From Frondihabitans sucicola (GTDB taxonomy: Bacteria > Actinomycetota > Actinomycetes > Actinomycetales > Microbacteriaceae): DNA of 64,000 nt. The stretch covers positions 3,973,042 through 4,037,041 of the forward strand of contig NZ_AP027732.1 in NCBI RefSeq assembly GCF_030296615.1, given 5' to 3'. A program made the translations under genes and the position numbers. The number at the start of each line of letters is the position of its first letter. Positions within the stretch are counted from its first letter, which is position 1. Below are positions 17,344-25,977 of the stretch, one piece after another. Under the pieces are notes generated by a model. The model was not told the DNA's origin and ran no database searches. It saw only the letters and a list, made by a program, of their open reading frames with translations.

Positions 17344-17413
17344 GTAGGCGCATCGTATGCCGCGGTCAAGGCCGCTTCGCCCGCGTCGCGGACGCCAGAC
17401 GGCCCGACGCGGA

Positions 17414-18451
17414 TCACGGGAGCAGGATCACCTTCCCGTTGAGAGTGCGCGACTCCGCCAGTTCCATCGCCGCCACGACCTCCGTGAGCGGGAACCGCGC
17501 GGCGATGTTGGCGGTGACGGTGCCGTCCCGGAGGAGCTCGAAGAGACGGCCGAGGTCCGCCTCGAGGTGCCGGCGGAACCGGGCCGGGCGGAACCGGTGG
17601 CCGGCCCACAGGTCGTAGAACGTGGCCCGCTTTCCGTTGGGGAGGGCCGACCAGAGCAGCGCCTGACCGATCGCCGTGGCGAACGGGAGGAGGAGACCTC
17701 CGGGGCCTCCGACGACGCTGATGATCGAATAGGTGACCAGGGTGCCGCCCCGCGCCAGCAGGGAGAAGGCCGTGCGCGTCGTGTCGCCGCCGACGTTGTC
17801 GAAGACCGCGTCGACTCCGGCCGGCGCGAGTTCTCGGACGCGGGCCGCGAGGTCCGGGTCGGCGTAGTCGACCGGGATCACGCCGGCCGCTCGAAGCGCG
17901 TCGTGGTGGCGAGGCGACGCGGCCCCGATGACGCGGACGCCGTGATCCTGCGCGAGTTGGATCAGGATCCCTCCGACGCCTCCGTTCGCCCCGAACAGGA
18001 GGACGGTCTGACCGGGTTTCACCCGCGCCGCACGATGCAGCATCTGCCAGGCGGTGACGCCGTTGACGACGACCGTCTCGGCGTCCTCCGGGCTGACCCC
18101 GTCGGGCACGACGACGCTGTCGCGCGCCTCGACGACGGTCTGCCCGGCCCAGGCGCCGGTCTTGGTCAGCGTCGCCACGCGGCGACCGACCAGCTGCGAG
18201 TCGGCGCCCTGCCCCACCTCGAGGACACGCCCGACGAGGTCGTACCCCGGCGTGAACGGGAAGTCCGGCTGCCCGAAGTAGCGGCCCTTGCGCATCGACT
18301 GCTCGGCGAAGGAGATTCCGGTCGCCTCGACGCGGACGAGGAGCTGCCCGGGGCCGGGTGCGGGAATCGGCGCGGTGCCGACCTCCAGCCCGGACGGCTC
18401 AACGAGACCGGGGAGGACGACGCGGGTGGTGGACTCGGGTGACGCTGTCAT
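17414..18451 (-). CDS. MDR family quinone-oxidoreductase-like dehydrogenase
   Basis: Zinc-independent medium-chain dehydrogenase/reductase, 345 residues. It has the GroES-like N-terminal half (FTPGYDLVGRVLEVG), the cofactor site VLLFGANGGVGGILIQLAQ and VDAVFDNVGGD, and lacks the four-Cys structural zinc loop, which places it near quinone/enone reductases. Start ATG 18451; a 17-codon upstream extension is less likely. It is probably induced when the TetR protein encoded upstream releases the palindrome at 18475-18490. The likely role is detoxification of an enone or quinone. Confidence 0.88.
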   Translation of the reverse strand: MTASPESTTRVVLPGLVEPSGLEVGTAPIPAPGPGQLLVRVEATGISFAEQSMRKGRYFGQPDFPFTPGYDLVGRVLEVGQGADSQLVGRRVATLTKTGAWAGQTVVEARDSVVVPDGVSPEDAETVVVNGVTAWQMLHRAARVKPGQTVLLFGANGGVGGILIQLAQDHGVRVIGAASPRHHDALRAAGVIPVDYADPDLAARVRELAPAGVDAVFDNVGGDTTRTAFSLLARGGTLVTYSIISVVGGPGGLLLPFATAIGQALLWSALPNGKRATFYDLWAGHRFRPARFRRHLEADLGRLFELLRDGTVTANIAARFPLTEVVAAMELAESRTLNGKVILLP

Positions 18452-18474
18452 GAGAGGTTCCCATCTTGTTGTTT

Positions 18475-18490
18475 GTGACTGGACAGTCAC
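18475..18490. promoter_or_regulatory. TetR operator upstream of MDR gene
   Basis: GTGACTG-GA-CAGTCAC is a perfect 7-bp inverted repeat 24 bp upstream of the MDR start. Its left half recurs upstream of the TetR gene (19101), which suggests one regulator for both. Confidence 0.65.
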
Positions 18491-18527
18491 TTGTGTGGAC
18501 ATGAAAAAGAGCGGACACCGGCCGCGG

Positions 18528-19100
18528 TCAGTCGTGACGGATCCCGTGATCGACGAGACGAGCCCAGGACGAGTCGACGTCGCCGAGCCCTGCCTGGACG
18601 ATCAGGTGGCACAGTTGGCCGTACGCCAGGAAACGCTGGACGGCATCGTCATCCGCGCCCGACGCGGCCGACACCGTGCGGACGACCTTCGCGATGCCCC
18701 GCCGCACGGCCTCCTGGATCTCGGGGACGTCACAGGCGCTCTGCGCGTGCACCTGGAGCGCGATCAGGCTGCGATCGTGGATCAGCGCGACGTAGGCCGT
18801 CGACATCGCATCGAGCAGCTCGGCCGAGCCGGTGCCGGCGCTCTTCTCGGCACCGGCCGTCATGGCGGCGGCGATGCGCTCGTAGCACTCGTCGACCGCG
18901 GCCACGAAGAGGCCGAGCTTGCCGTCGAACAGCCGGAACACGTAGGCGGTCGAGACGTTCGCCTCGAGCGCGACATCGGTCACGGGCGTGGCCCGATACC
19001 CGGAGCGGGCGAACACCTCGACCGCGCGGGCGAGGATCCGAACCCGCTGAGCCTCGGCCGTCGACCTGACCCCGCGGCTCCGGACCTCTGGCTTCGTCAT
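18528..19100 (-). CDS. TetR/AcrR family transcriptional regulator
   Basis: TetR-type repressor, 190 residues. The N-terminal helix-turn-helix is ILARAVEVFARSGYRATPV, then VALEANVSTAYVFRLFDGKLGLF, where VSTAYVFRLF matches the recognition helix region. The C-terminal ligand domain is variable. It lies directly upstream of the MDR oxidoreductase in the same orientation with 76 bp between them. Shared GTGACTG half-sites in both upstream regions support regulation of the pair. The inducer is unknown. Confidence 0.93.
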   Translation of the reverse strand: MTKPEVRSRGVRSTAEAQRVRILARAVEVFARSGYRATPVTDVALEANVSTAYVFRLFDGKLGLFVAAVDECYERIAAAMTAGAEKSAGTGSAELLDAMSTAYVALIHDRSLIALQVHAQSACDVPEIQEAVRRGIAKVVRTVSAASGADDDAVQRFLAYGQLCHLIVQAGLGDVDSSWARLVDHGIRHD

Positions 19101-19116
19101 GTGACTGATTGAACAC
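19101..19116. promoter_or_regulatory. imperfect TetR operator at the tetR start
   Basis: GTGACTGATTGAACAC begins one base before the TetR start codon and shares GTGACTG with the perfect palindrome at 18475, with the outer GTG/CAC preserved. A repressor here would sit on the start region and autoregulate. Confidence 0.45.
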
Positions 19117-19366
19117 TAACAAACGTGATCGGTCAAGGGCTCCGGCTCGGGAACGGCCCCTACAAGCGCTGTTCGTGGCGGACGGGCTTCAGACGGTCGG
19201 GCGCGTCGGCCGCCGACGGGAACTCGACGGTGAACCAGCCCCTCCTGCACGGGAAAACCCGCCTCCCGGAGGGCCGTGACGATCGTGTCGCGCCGACGAC
19301 CGTGACATGCTCTCGGTGTCAGGCGTCGCAGAACAGGCGTGCCGTAATCAGTCGCAGAGGGGAACC

Positions 19367-20356
19367 GTGCCTGAACGTCCAACCGTCCGCGAGGTCGCGC
19401 ATCGAGCCGGGGTTTCCGTCGGGACCATCTCGAACTACCTGAACAATCGAAAGCCGATCGCCGAGCCCACCAGGCTGCGGATCGAATCGGCCATCGAAGA
19501 CCTGCGGTTCGTCCCCAACACGGCAGTCCGAGTCATGCGCGGCGCCAGGAGCCGCGTCATCGCGTTCCTCGTCCCCGACAGCGGAAACCCCTACTTCGCC
19601 GAGGTCCTGCGCGGGATCGAAGACGTCGCCGTGCAACACGACCACGTCGTCGTGACGTGCAATACGGGAGGCCGACAGGATCTCGAGCGGCACTACGCGC
19701 GCACCCTCGCCGAACTCCGCGTGCGAGCCACCATCGTCGTGCCCTCCGCATCGAGCGGCCAACAGCTGGCCTTCCTGCGAGAGTCGGGCTCGCACGTCGT
19801 CGGCCTCGGTCTCGGCGACTCCGCGACAGGCCACTCCGCCGTCGTCGTGGACGATGTGCACGGGGGCCGACTGGCCATGACGCATCTCCTCGAGGGCGGC
19901 CACCGCGACATCGCATACTTCGGCGGCCCCGCTGCAGAACGGCAGATCTCCGGACGTCTCGCGGGCTGCCACGCGGCAGCCGAAGAGTTCGGCGTGGATC
20001 CCGCTCGCCTCGTCCGGTACGACGCCGCCAGCAACCTTCCGGTGGATCGCTCCGCAGCAGCGCGGCAAATCCTCGACGCGCGGCCGGGTCCGACTGCGGT
20101 GGTGTGCGCAAACGACGTCCTCGCACTGGCGCTCGAGTTCGAAGCACTGCGGGCGGGCCTGCGCGTGCCGGAGGACATCGCCATCGTCGGCTACGACGAT
20201 ATCGAGGGCGCTTCGACGGCGCCGGTTCAGCTCACCACGATCAGACAGCCCGGCTACGAGCTCGGTCATCTCGCCGCCGAGATGGCGCTGCGAGCACCGG
20301 AGGAGACCGAGATTGCCCGATTCACGCCGGTACTCGTCATTCGCGAGTCCGCGTAA
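19367..20356 (+). CDS. LacI family transcriptional regulator
   Basis: LacI/GalR repressor, 329 residues. The DNA-binding headpiece is TVREVAHRAGVSVGTISNYL with the hinge segment GARSRVIAFLVPD, followed by a periplasmic-binding-like sensor (VVGYDDIEGASTAPVQLTTI pattern near residue 290). The GTG start at 19367 has AGAGGGGA before it. It precedes two glycoside-hydrolase-like genes and an ABC importer, and the promoter of those genes holds two GTGAA-N4-TTCAC sites. It therefore probably controls that locus in response to a released sugar. Confidence 0.93.
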   Translation: MPERPTVREVAHRAGVSVGTISNYLNNRKPIAEPTRLRIESAIEDLRFVPNTAVRVMRGARSRVIAFLVPDSGNPYFAEVLRGIEDVAVQHDHVVVTCNTGGRQDLERHYARTLAELRVRATIVVPSASSGQQLAFLRESGSHVVGLGLGDSATGHSAVVVDDVHGGRLAMTHLLEGGHRDIAYFGGPAAERQISGRLAGCHAAAEEFGVDPARLVRYDAASNLPVDRSAAARQILDARPGPTAVVCANDVLALALEFEALRAGLRVPEDIAIVGYDDIEGASTAPVQLTTIRQPGYELGHLAAEMALRAPEETEIARFTPVLVIRESA

Positions 20357-20391
20357 CTCCACCCCGGACGCACACTCGACTCCTGAGAACC

Positions 20392-20473
20392 TTGACAGTC
20401 TCACCCGAGCGGAGCAGGATCACTAGTGAATCGGTTCACCGCAGGCTTTCCAAGCAAAAGTGAACTGGTTCAC
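20392..20473 (+). promoter_or_regulatory. promoter with twin LacI operators
   Basis: TTGACA (20392-20397), a 17-base spacer and CAGGAT (20415-20420) form a plausible promoter. Two matching operators follow: GTGAATCGGTTCAC (20426-20439) and GTGAACTGGTTCAC (20460-20473), 34 bp apart. The second is just before the ribosome site of the GH99-like gene. The -10 element coincides with a copy of the over-represented octamer (20414-20421), so its assignment is tentative. The LacI protein encoded upstream is the likely binder. Confidence 0.7.
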
Positions 20474-20501
20474 CGCTCACCGAAGAGAAGAGAGAAAGCC
20501 A

Positions 20502-21761
20502 GTGACGCAGCGACCGAAGGTGTTCGCCTACTACTTCCCGGATTGGCATAAGGATCCGCGAAACGCCTCCTGGTTCGGCGACGCGTGGGACGAATGGCAG
20601 CTGGTGAAGTCGGCCACACCGCGCTTCGACGGGCACCGGCAGCCACGGCAGCCCGCGGCAGGCTACTTCGACGAGTCCGACCCCGAGATCGCCTCGGAGC
20701 AGATCAGTCTCGCGCGCTCTCACGGAGTGGACGGTTTCCTCGTCGACTTCTACTGGTACGACGACGGCCACTACCTCAACGCGGCACTCGACCGGGGGCT
20801 GCTCGCGGCCGAGAACAGCTCCGACGTCACGATCGCTCTGATGTGGGCCAACCACGAACTCGTCGACATCTTCCCGCTCTCCGTGTCGTCCGACGAGAGG
20901 CCACGTCGGTTGCGCGACGGCGCCATCGACCGAGCGGCATTCGAAAGGATGGCGCGACACGTCGTCCAGAATTACTTCACGCAGCCGAACTACTACAGGG
21001 TCGAGGGCAAACCGTGGTTCTCCATCTACGAGATCGGCAACCTCGTGACCGGGCTCGGAGGTATCGACGAGACCCACGATGCCCTCCGGTGGTTCGACGA
21101 CCTCGCCCGAGCGGCCGGTTTCGCCGGCGTACACCTCGACGCCGTCATCTGGGGCGTCGACCTCCTCCCGCGCTCGGTCGCGACCATCGGCTCCGAGTCG
21201 ACGGACGTCGACCCCGTCGATCTGGTCCCCTCGCTCGGCTTCTCGTCCGTCACGTCGTACGTCTGGGTGCACCACGCGGAGATCGCCGAGTTCGACTTCC
21301 CCCGAGCCGACATGGCGGCTCTGCGCGAATCGGCCTTCGACGAGTACGAGGACTACGCCGGCCGCCTCGCCGTCCCCTTCCACCCCAACGTCACCGTCGG
21401 ATGGGATTCCTCCCCTCGCCTGGCCCCCGCAGTGCCGTTCGTTCCCGGCGACTATCCTGCGTATCCGGTGTGGGACTCCACTCCGGAAGAATTCGGCGAG
21501 GGATTGCGCCGTGCCCGCCGATTCGTGAGCGAACACCCGACTCCGCACCCCATCGTCACGATCAACGCCTGGAACGAATGGTCCGAGGGATCCATGCTCC
21601 TGCCCGACACGCACCACGGAGACGGCTTCCTCCGACAGGTGCTCGAGGTGTTCGGGCCGGTCGAGAACGCGGATGCGACCGATCGCGTTCTCGACGCCGA
21701 GGACGAAGGCCGTGAGCCTCTCGAGCCGGTGTCCGCATCCGGATCCGAGGAAGTGCGATGA
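20502..21761 (+). CDS. GH99-like (WbsX-type) glycoside hydrolase domain protein
   Basis: Cytoplasmic protein of 419 residues with the glycoside hydrolase family 99-like fold (Glyco_tran_WbsX). Signatures are FAYYFPDWHKDPRN at the start, AARSHGVDGF-like ARSHGVDGFLVDFYWY, the acidic residues expected near the barrel ends, and INAWNEWSEGSMLLPD near residue 360. No signal peptide is seen, so it would act on imported oligosaccharide. Start GTG 20502, just after the second LacI operator and a purine-rich ribosome site; an in-frame start at 20460 would lie inside the operator and is rejected. Overlaps the next gene by 4 bp. Linkage specificity unknown. Confidence 0.85.
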   Translation: MTQRPKVFAYYFPDWHKDPRNASWFGDAWDEWQLVKSATPRFDGHRQPRQPAAGYFDESDPEIASEQISLARSHGVDGFLVDFYWYDDGHYLNAALDRGLLAAENSSDVTIALMWANHELVDIFPLSVSSDERPRRLRDGAIDRAAFERMARHVVQNYFTQPNYYRVEGKPWFSIYEIGNLVTGLGGIDETHDALRWFDDLARAAGFAGVHLDAVIWGVDLLPRSVATIGSESTDVDPVDLVPSLGFSSVTSYVWVHHAEIAEFDFPRADMAALRESAFDEYEDYAGRLAVPFHPNVTVGWDSSPRLAPAVPFVPGDYPAYPVWDSTPEEFGEGLRRARRFVSEHPTPHPIVTINAWNEWSEGSMLLPDTHHGDGFLRQVLEVFGPVENADATDRVLDAEDEGREPLEPVSASGSEEVR

Positions 21762-23389
21762 CGCCGCGACTCCCCCATCCGTCTCCACGGACCGTCGAGA
21801 CCTGGATGACGATCGAGATCGAGGTGACCGCCGAGCAGGATCACCCGGACCCGACGGAGATCGACGTGGACGCGGTCTTCACCTCGGACGACGGCCGAAC
21901 GATCCGTCGCCCGGCGTTCTGGGACGGCGATGGGATCTGGCGGATCCGCTTCGCTCCGACCGGCCCCGGCGACTGGGCGATGGTCACGTCCTCGAGCGTG
22001 GCCGATCCGGGGCTCGAGGGCGTCACGGAGATCGTTCGAGCCCTCCCGTACGCAGGTGGGCTCGAAATCTACCGGCGAGGCTTTCTGCGGGTGGCGCCGT
22101 CGGGCCGCCATTTCGAATACGCGGATTCGACCCCGTTCTTCTACTTGGGCGACACGCACTGGATCCTGCCGCACGAGCGGTTCGAGACCTCCAACGCACC
22201 CGGTGTCGACTCGCAGTTCCGCCACCTGGTCGACGTCCGAGTCGGGCAAGGCTTCACCGTGTACCAGTCGGAGCCGATCTGGCAGCCTCACGCGGACGAC
22301 CCTCGCCCCCACGATGCCGCCGACGAGGAGCACGTCGCGAACCTGACGACGGGCTTCGACGAGTTCGACCTCCCCGGCTTCCGGAACCTCGACCGCAAGT
22401 TCCGATACATCGCCGAGCAGGGCCTCGTCCACGCCAACGCCCAGATCACCTGGGTGCTCGACCCGGTCAAGCACCCCGAGATCTTCACGGCCGCGTTCAT
22501 GGCGCGCATGGCCCGGTACTGGGTCGCGAGGTACGGCAGCTACCCCGTCATCTGGACCATCGGTCAGGAGATCGACCCGGACATGTACCACCAGTACTCA
22601 GCCGACGCGTTGGAGGTCTGGTTCGCCGTCGGGCGTGCGATCGAGCAGAACGACGACTACGGCCACGTCATCATGCCCCACATGGAGAACACGGCGTCGG
22701 CCACGGCGTCGACGTCGAGTTGGAAGGACCACAGTTTCCATCACGCCTTCGGAGCACAGGTCGACACCTGGAACACCGCGGCCATCCGCGACTTCTGGGA
22801 GCAGCCGTCGCCGAAGCCCTCGGTCGTCTACGAGACGCGGTACGACGGCTTCTGGACGGACGACGCCGGAGCCGTGGCAGCCGGGTACAACGCGTTTCAG
22901 CTCGGGCTCTTCGGCTACGGCTACGGAGCCTCCGGCATCTGGAACGACGTCTACTCCCGACCGGGTGAGGCGGCCGACTTCGGCACGGACTACGAGCTCC
23001 CCGAGCGCTACTCATGGTGGTTCGACAGCGTCTCCAAACCAGCCGGAACCCAGCTCGGTCTCCTTCGGACGTTCTACGAGTCCTTGGACTGGTGGCGCCT
23101 GGAACCCCGGTTCGACGACCCCGCCTGGGGCGTCCTCGAAGACGGTCACTACGTGGCGACGATCGCCCACGACACCTACGTCGTCGCTCTCGCCCACCCC
23201 AGCGCGCTCGCGACCAACGGTGTCATCAGAGGCCTCGAAAACGCTGCCTACGACGCCTCGTGGTTCGACCCGCGCTCCGGTCGATCGCTCGCAGCCTCTT
23301 CCGGCTTCGTCTCGGCGAGCGGGGAGTGGCGACTCCCTCCCGCCCCCAGCTCCGCGCTCTGGATCCTTCTCGTCACCCGATCGAACTGA
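21758..23389 (+). CDS. DUF5060/DUF4038 glycoside hydrolase, GH140-like
   Basis: Protein of 543 residues combining an N-terminal immunoglobulin-like DUF5060 domain (IRRPAFWDGDGIWRIRFAPT), a DUF4038 catalytic barrel (PFFYLGDTHWILPHERF, GSYPVIWTIGQEIDPDMY with a candidate acid Glu) and a C-terminal collagen-binding-like beta domain. Characterised relatives in family GH140 are apiosidases acting on rhamnogalacturonan II. No signal peptide is present, matching intracellular action after import. ATG start overlaps the GH99-like stop. The exact sugar released is not predictable from sequence alone. Confidence 0.82.
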   Translation: MTPRLPHPSPRTVETWMTIEIEVTAEQDHPDPTEIDVDAVFTSDDGRTIRRPAFWDGDGIWRIRFAPTGPGDWAMVTSSSVADPGLEGVTEIVRALPYAGGLEIYRRGFLRVAPSGRHFEYADSTPFFYLGDTHWILPHERFETSNAPGVDSQFRHLVDVRVGQGFTVYQSEPIWQPHADDPRPHDAADEEHVANLTTGFDEFDLPGFRNLDRKFRYIAEQGLVHANAQITWVLDPVKHPEIFTAAFMARMARYWVARYGSYPVIWTIGQEIDPDMYHQYSADALEVWFAVGRAIEQNDDYGHVIMPHMENTASATASTSSWKDHSFHHAFGAQVDTWNTAAIRDFWEQPSPKPSVVYETRYDGFWTDDAGAVAAGYNAFQLGLFGYGYGASGIWNDVYSRPGEAADFGTDYELPERYSWWFDSVSKPAGTQLGLLRTFYESLDWWRLEPRFDDPAWGVLEDGHYVATIAHDTYVVALAHPSALATNGVIRGLENAAYDASWFDPRSGRSLAASSGFVSASGEWRLPPAPSSALWILLVTRSN

Positions 23390-23475
23390 ACACCGCCCCG
23401 GCTCCCGCCGGACACCGCAGCATGGTGAACCCCGTCACCAGCTCGCCCCATCACAATGAAGTGGAAGGAAGCTCC

Positions 23476-24978
23476 ATGTACACGGCAAGTCTCCTCAGGC
23501 GCCCGAACCGGCGCGTACGACTCCTCGCGGCCTGCGCCGTCCTCGCATCCGGCGCACTCGTGCTCAGCGGATGTTCCTCGACCACCAGCGCGAGCACGAA
23601 GAAAGAGGTGAGCGTCGGAGTCGACGACACCAGCTTCTCGTTCAGCCCCAGCAGCCAGGATCGGATGGCCACGTCGCTGGTCTACGACTTCCTCTTCAGT
23701 CACGACACCTCGGGTTACCACGCGCGCGCGGCCACATACTCGTACAACACGGGCAACACCGTTCTCAGCATCACGCTCCGCAAGGGCCTCACCTTCGCGG
23801 ACGGTTCGGCGATCGACGCCGACGTGATCAAGGCCAACATCCTGTGGGCGAAAGACAACGGCGCCTTCTTCAGTTCGATCACCGGTGTCGACGTCACCGG
23901 CGACCAGACGCTCGTCGTCCACCAGTCGCACGCCGATCAGAACGTCATGCTCTCGCTCTTCGCGATGCCGATCGTGTCGACGGACACTCTCAAGGACCCC
24001 AAGAAATTCGCCGACGAGCCGGACTCGTCCGGCCCCTACCGGTTGGAGAAGAAGGGCACGACCTCCGGAGCGACGTACGCTTTCTCGCGCAACCCGCACT
24101 ACTGGGACGCGAAGCACTTCCCGTACGACAAGGTCTCGGTCAAACTGTTGTCCGACGAGACGTCCAGGATCAACGCGCTCAAGAGCGGTCAGATCGACGT
24201 GGCGCCCGTGGGTGCGACGACCGCGGCCGACGCGAAGGGCTCCGGGTTCACGCTCAACCAGTTCTACTCGGGCACCGCCGGAATGATCCTCGGCGATCGA
24301 GCGGGCAAGATCCTGAAGCCGCTCGGCGACGTTCGCGTGCGGCAGGCGATGAACATGGCGTTCGACCGCAAGGCCATGGTCAAGTCGATCTACGCCGGCT
24401 ACGCCAAGCCCAGCAGCCAGCCGTTCCAGGAGGGAACCCCGGGCTACCAGTCCGACGAGGCGAACAAGTACGCCTACGACCCCAAGGGCGCCAAGAAACT
24501 CCTGAGCGAGGCGGGCTATCCGAACGGCTTCGCTCTCACACTGCCGACGTACGAGCCGATCACCGGCAGCGTCCAGTCCTACATCAAGCAGGCTCTCGGC
24601 GACATCGGCATCCGAGTCACCTTCCAAGCGTTCAACGACGACACCTGGGTCGGAGCCTTCTCCGGCGGCAAGTATCCGGTCGCAACGCTCGGCCTGCCGT
24701 TCAGCCAGACCGCCGATACAGCCGACCCGAGCTTCTTCTGGAATCCGTGGCACAACAGCGACCCCAAGGCCGTGTCGCTCCTCGGCCAGATCAACGCCGG
24801 GACACCGGCGCAGGCAGCCAAGGCCACCGACGCCCTCGGAAAGCTGCAGCTCGACGACGCTTGGTGGGTCGTCTGGGCCACCCCGGCCACGATCTGGGCG
24901 TCGACCACCGACGTGAAGGTCAATGCCCCGCAGTACGCCGACTGGGTGTCCATGTACGACATCCAGACAGCGAAGTGA
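23476..24978 (+). CDS. ABC transporter substrate-binding lipoprotein (family 5)
   Basis: Solute receptor of the peptide/nickel family, 500 residues. Signal peptide with lipobox LSGC (Cys 34) after a hydrophobic core (LLAACAVLASGALVLSG); a Ser/Thr-rich linker follows. Body motifs include ITLRKGLTFADGSAIDADV, SDETSRINALKSGQIDV and PLGDVRVRQAMNMAFDRKAM. The ATG at 23476 is preceded by GGAAGGA; the long open frame upstream covers the end of the hydrolase gene and is rejected. It feeds the permease/ATPase genes that follow, presumably delivering oligosaccharides to the two hydrolases. Confidence 0.92.
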   Translation: MYTASLLRRPNRRVRLLAACAVLASGALVLSGCSSTTSASTKKEVSVGVDDTSFSFSPSSQDRMATSLVYDFLFSHDTSGYHARAATYSYNTGNTVLSITLRKGLTFADGSAIDADVIKANILWAKDNGAFFSSITGVDVTGDQTLVVHQSHADQNVMLSLFAMPIVSTDTLKDPKKFADEPDSSGPYRLEKKGTTSGATYAFSRNPHYWDAKHFPYDKVSVKLLSDETSRINALKSGQIDVAPVGATTAADAKGSGFTLNQFYSGTAGMILGDRAGKILKPLGDVRVRQAMNMAFDRKAMVKSIYAGYAKPSSQPFQEGTPGYQSDEANKYAYDPKGAKKLLSEAGYPNGFALTLPTYEPITGSVQSYIKQALGDIGIRVTFQAFNDDTWVGAFSGGKYPVATLGLPFSQTADTADPSFFWNPWHNSDPKAVSLLGQINAGTPAQAAKATDALGKLQLDDAWWVVWATPATIWASTTDVKVNAPQYADWVSMYDIQTAK

Positions 24979-25032
24979 TCGCATGAGCAGCCCAATCGCA
25001 GACCTCCCTCGCACGTTGCGGGGAGGCCCACG

Positions 25033-25977
25033 GTGATCGTCTACGTCCTGCGACGGCTCGGCGCCGGCGTCGTCGTCTTCCTCTCCGTGACCGCTCTCAC
25101 CTACGCCCTCTTCCACGCCCGCGGAGGTGACGCGCTCGCGCGCCACTTCCTGCCGGTGAACGCGAGCGCCGAACAGGTGCACCGCACGGCAGGATCACTC
25201 GGGCTCCTGCGTCCGCTGCACGTGCAGTACCTGGAATGGCTGGGAGATCTCCTCCACGGGAGCCTCGGCTTCTCCTTCGACTCCGACCAGTCCGTTCTCG
25301 GCATCCTGGCGAACCGCCTGCCGGTGACCCTCAGTCTCGTCGTGATGAGCCTGATCATCACCATCGTCATCGGGGTGCCGCTGGGTGTCCTCGCGGCCAC
25401 CCGCGGCGGGGTGCTCGACCGGGGTCTCCAGGTGCTGACGGTCGTGGTCCAAGCGGTGCCCGGATACTGGCTCGCACTGATCCTGGCCATCGTCTTCGGG
25501 CTCGTGCTGCGGCTCGTGCCGGCGACCGGTTACGTGCCGCTCAGCGTCTCGCCGACGGGGTGGTTCTCGACGATGATCCTGCCGGCGCTCGCCATCGCGC
25601 TCGGTGCGGTCGCCTTCGTCGCGGCCCAGATTCGCGGGACGATGCTGGACGTCCTGCAGCAGGACTACATCCGAACCATTCGCTCCCGCGGAATCTCCAG
25701 TCGATCGATCGTCCTGAAACACGCCCTTCGGAATGCAGCACCACCGATGCTGACCGTCCTGTCCCTCCAGGTCATCTCGCTCCTCGGTGGAGCCGTCATC
25801 GTGGAACGGATCTTCGCCCTGCCCGGTCTCGGTTCGATCTCCGTGTCAGCCGGCCAGCAGGGCGACGCACCGGTCGTCCTCGGAACGGTCATGTACATGG
25901 TGATCGTCGTGGTCGTCGTCAATCTCGCCACGGACGTCCTGAACGGATTCCTCAACCCGAAGGTGAGGATCCGATGA
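25033..25977 (+). CDS. peptide-type ABC transporter permease (DppB-like)
   Basis: Inner-membrane permease, 314 residues, six helices, with MIVYVLRRLGAGVVVFLSVT at the N-terminus, GSLGFSFDSDQSV and the EAA loop IRTIRSRGISSRSIVLKHAL. Start GTG 25033. The stop overlaps the start of the following fusion gene (ATGA). Part of the LacI-controlled importer. Confidence 0.92.
   Translation: MIVYVLRRLGAGVVVFLSVTALTYALFHARGGDALARHFLPVNASAEQVHRTAGSLGLLRPLHVQYLEWLGDLLHGSLGFSFDSDQSVLGILANRLPVTLSLVVMSLIITIVIGVPLGVLAATRGGVLDRGLQVLTVVVQAVPGYWLALILAIVFGLVLRLVPATGYVPLSVSPTGWFSTMILPALAIALGAVAFVAAQIRGTMLDVLQQDYIRTIRSRGISSRSIVLKHALRNAAPPMLTVLSLQVISLLGGAVIVERIFALPGLGSISVSAGQQGDAPVVLGTVMYMVIVVVVVNLATDVLNGFLNPKVRIR

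Noticed and set aside
19116..19382. A leftward frame between tetR and lacI whose end reads VTALREAGFPVQEG and, after a one-base shift, WFTVEFPSAADAPDRL.
   Set aside because: It looks slightly protein-like but is under 60 residues, needs a frame repair, and has no start, ribosome site or known relatives. The 250-bp gap is left unassigned apart from the TetR site.
23014..23475. N-terminal extension of the second substrate-binding protein.
   Set aside because: It covers the preceding hydrolase gene in another frame and lacks a signal peptide; the ATG at 23476 starts a clear lipoprotein signal.
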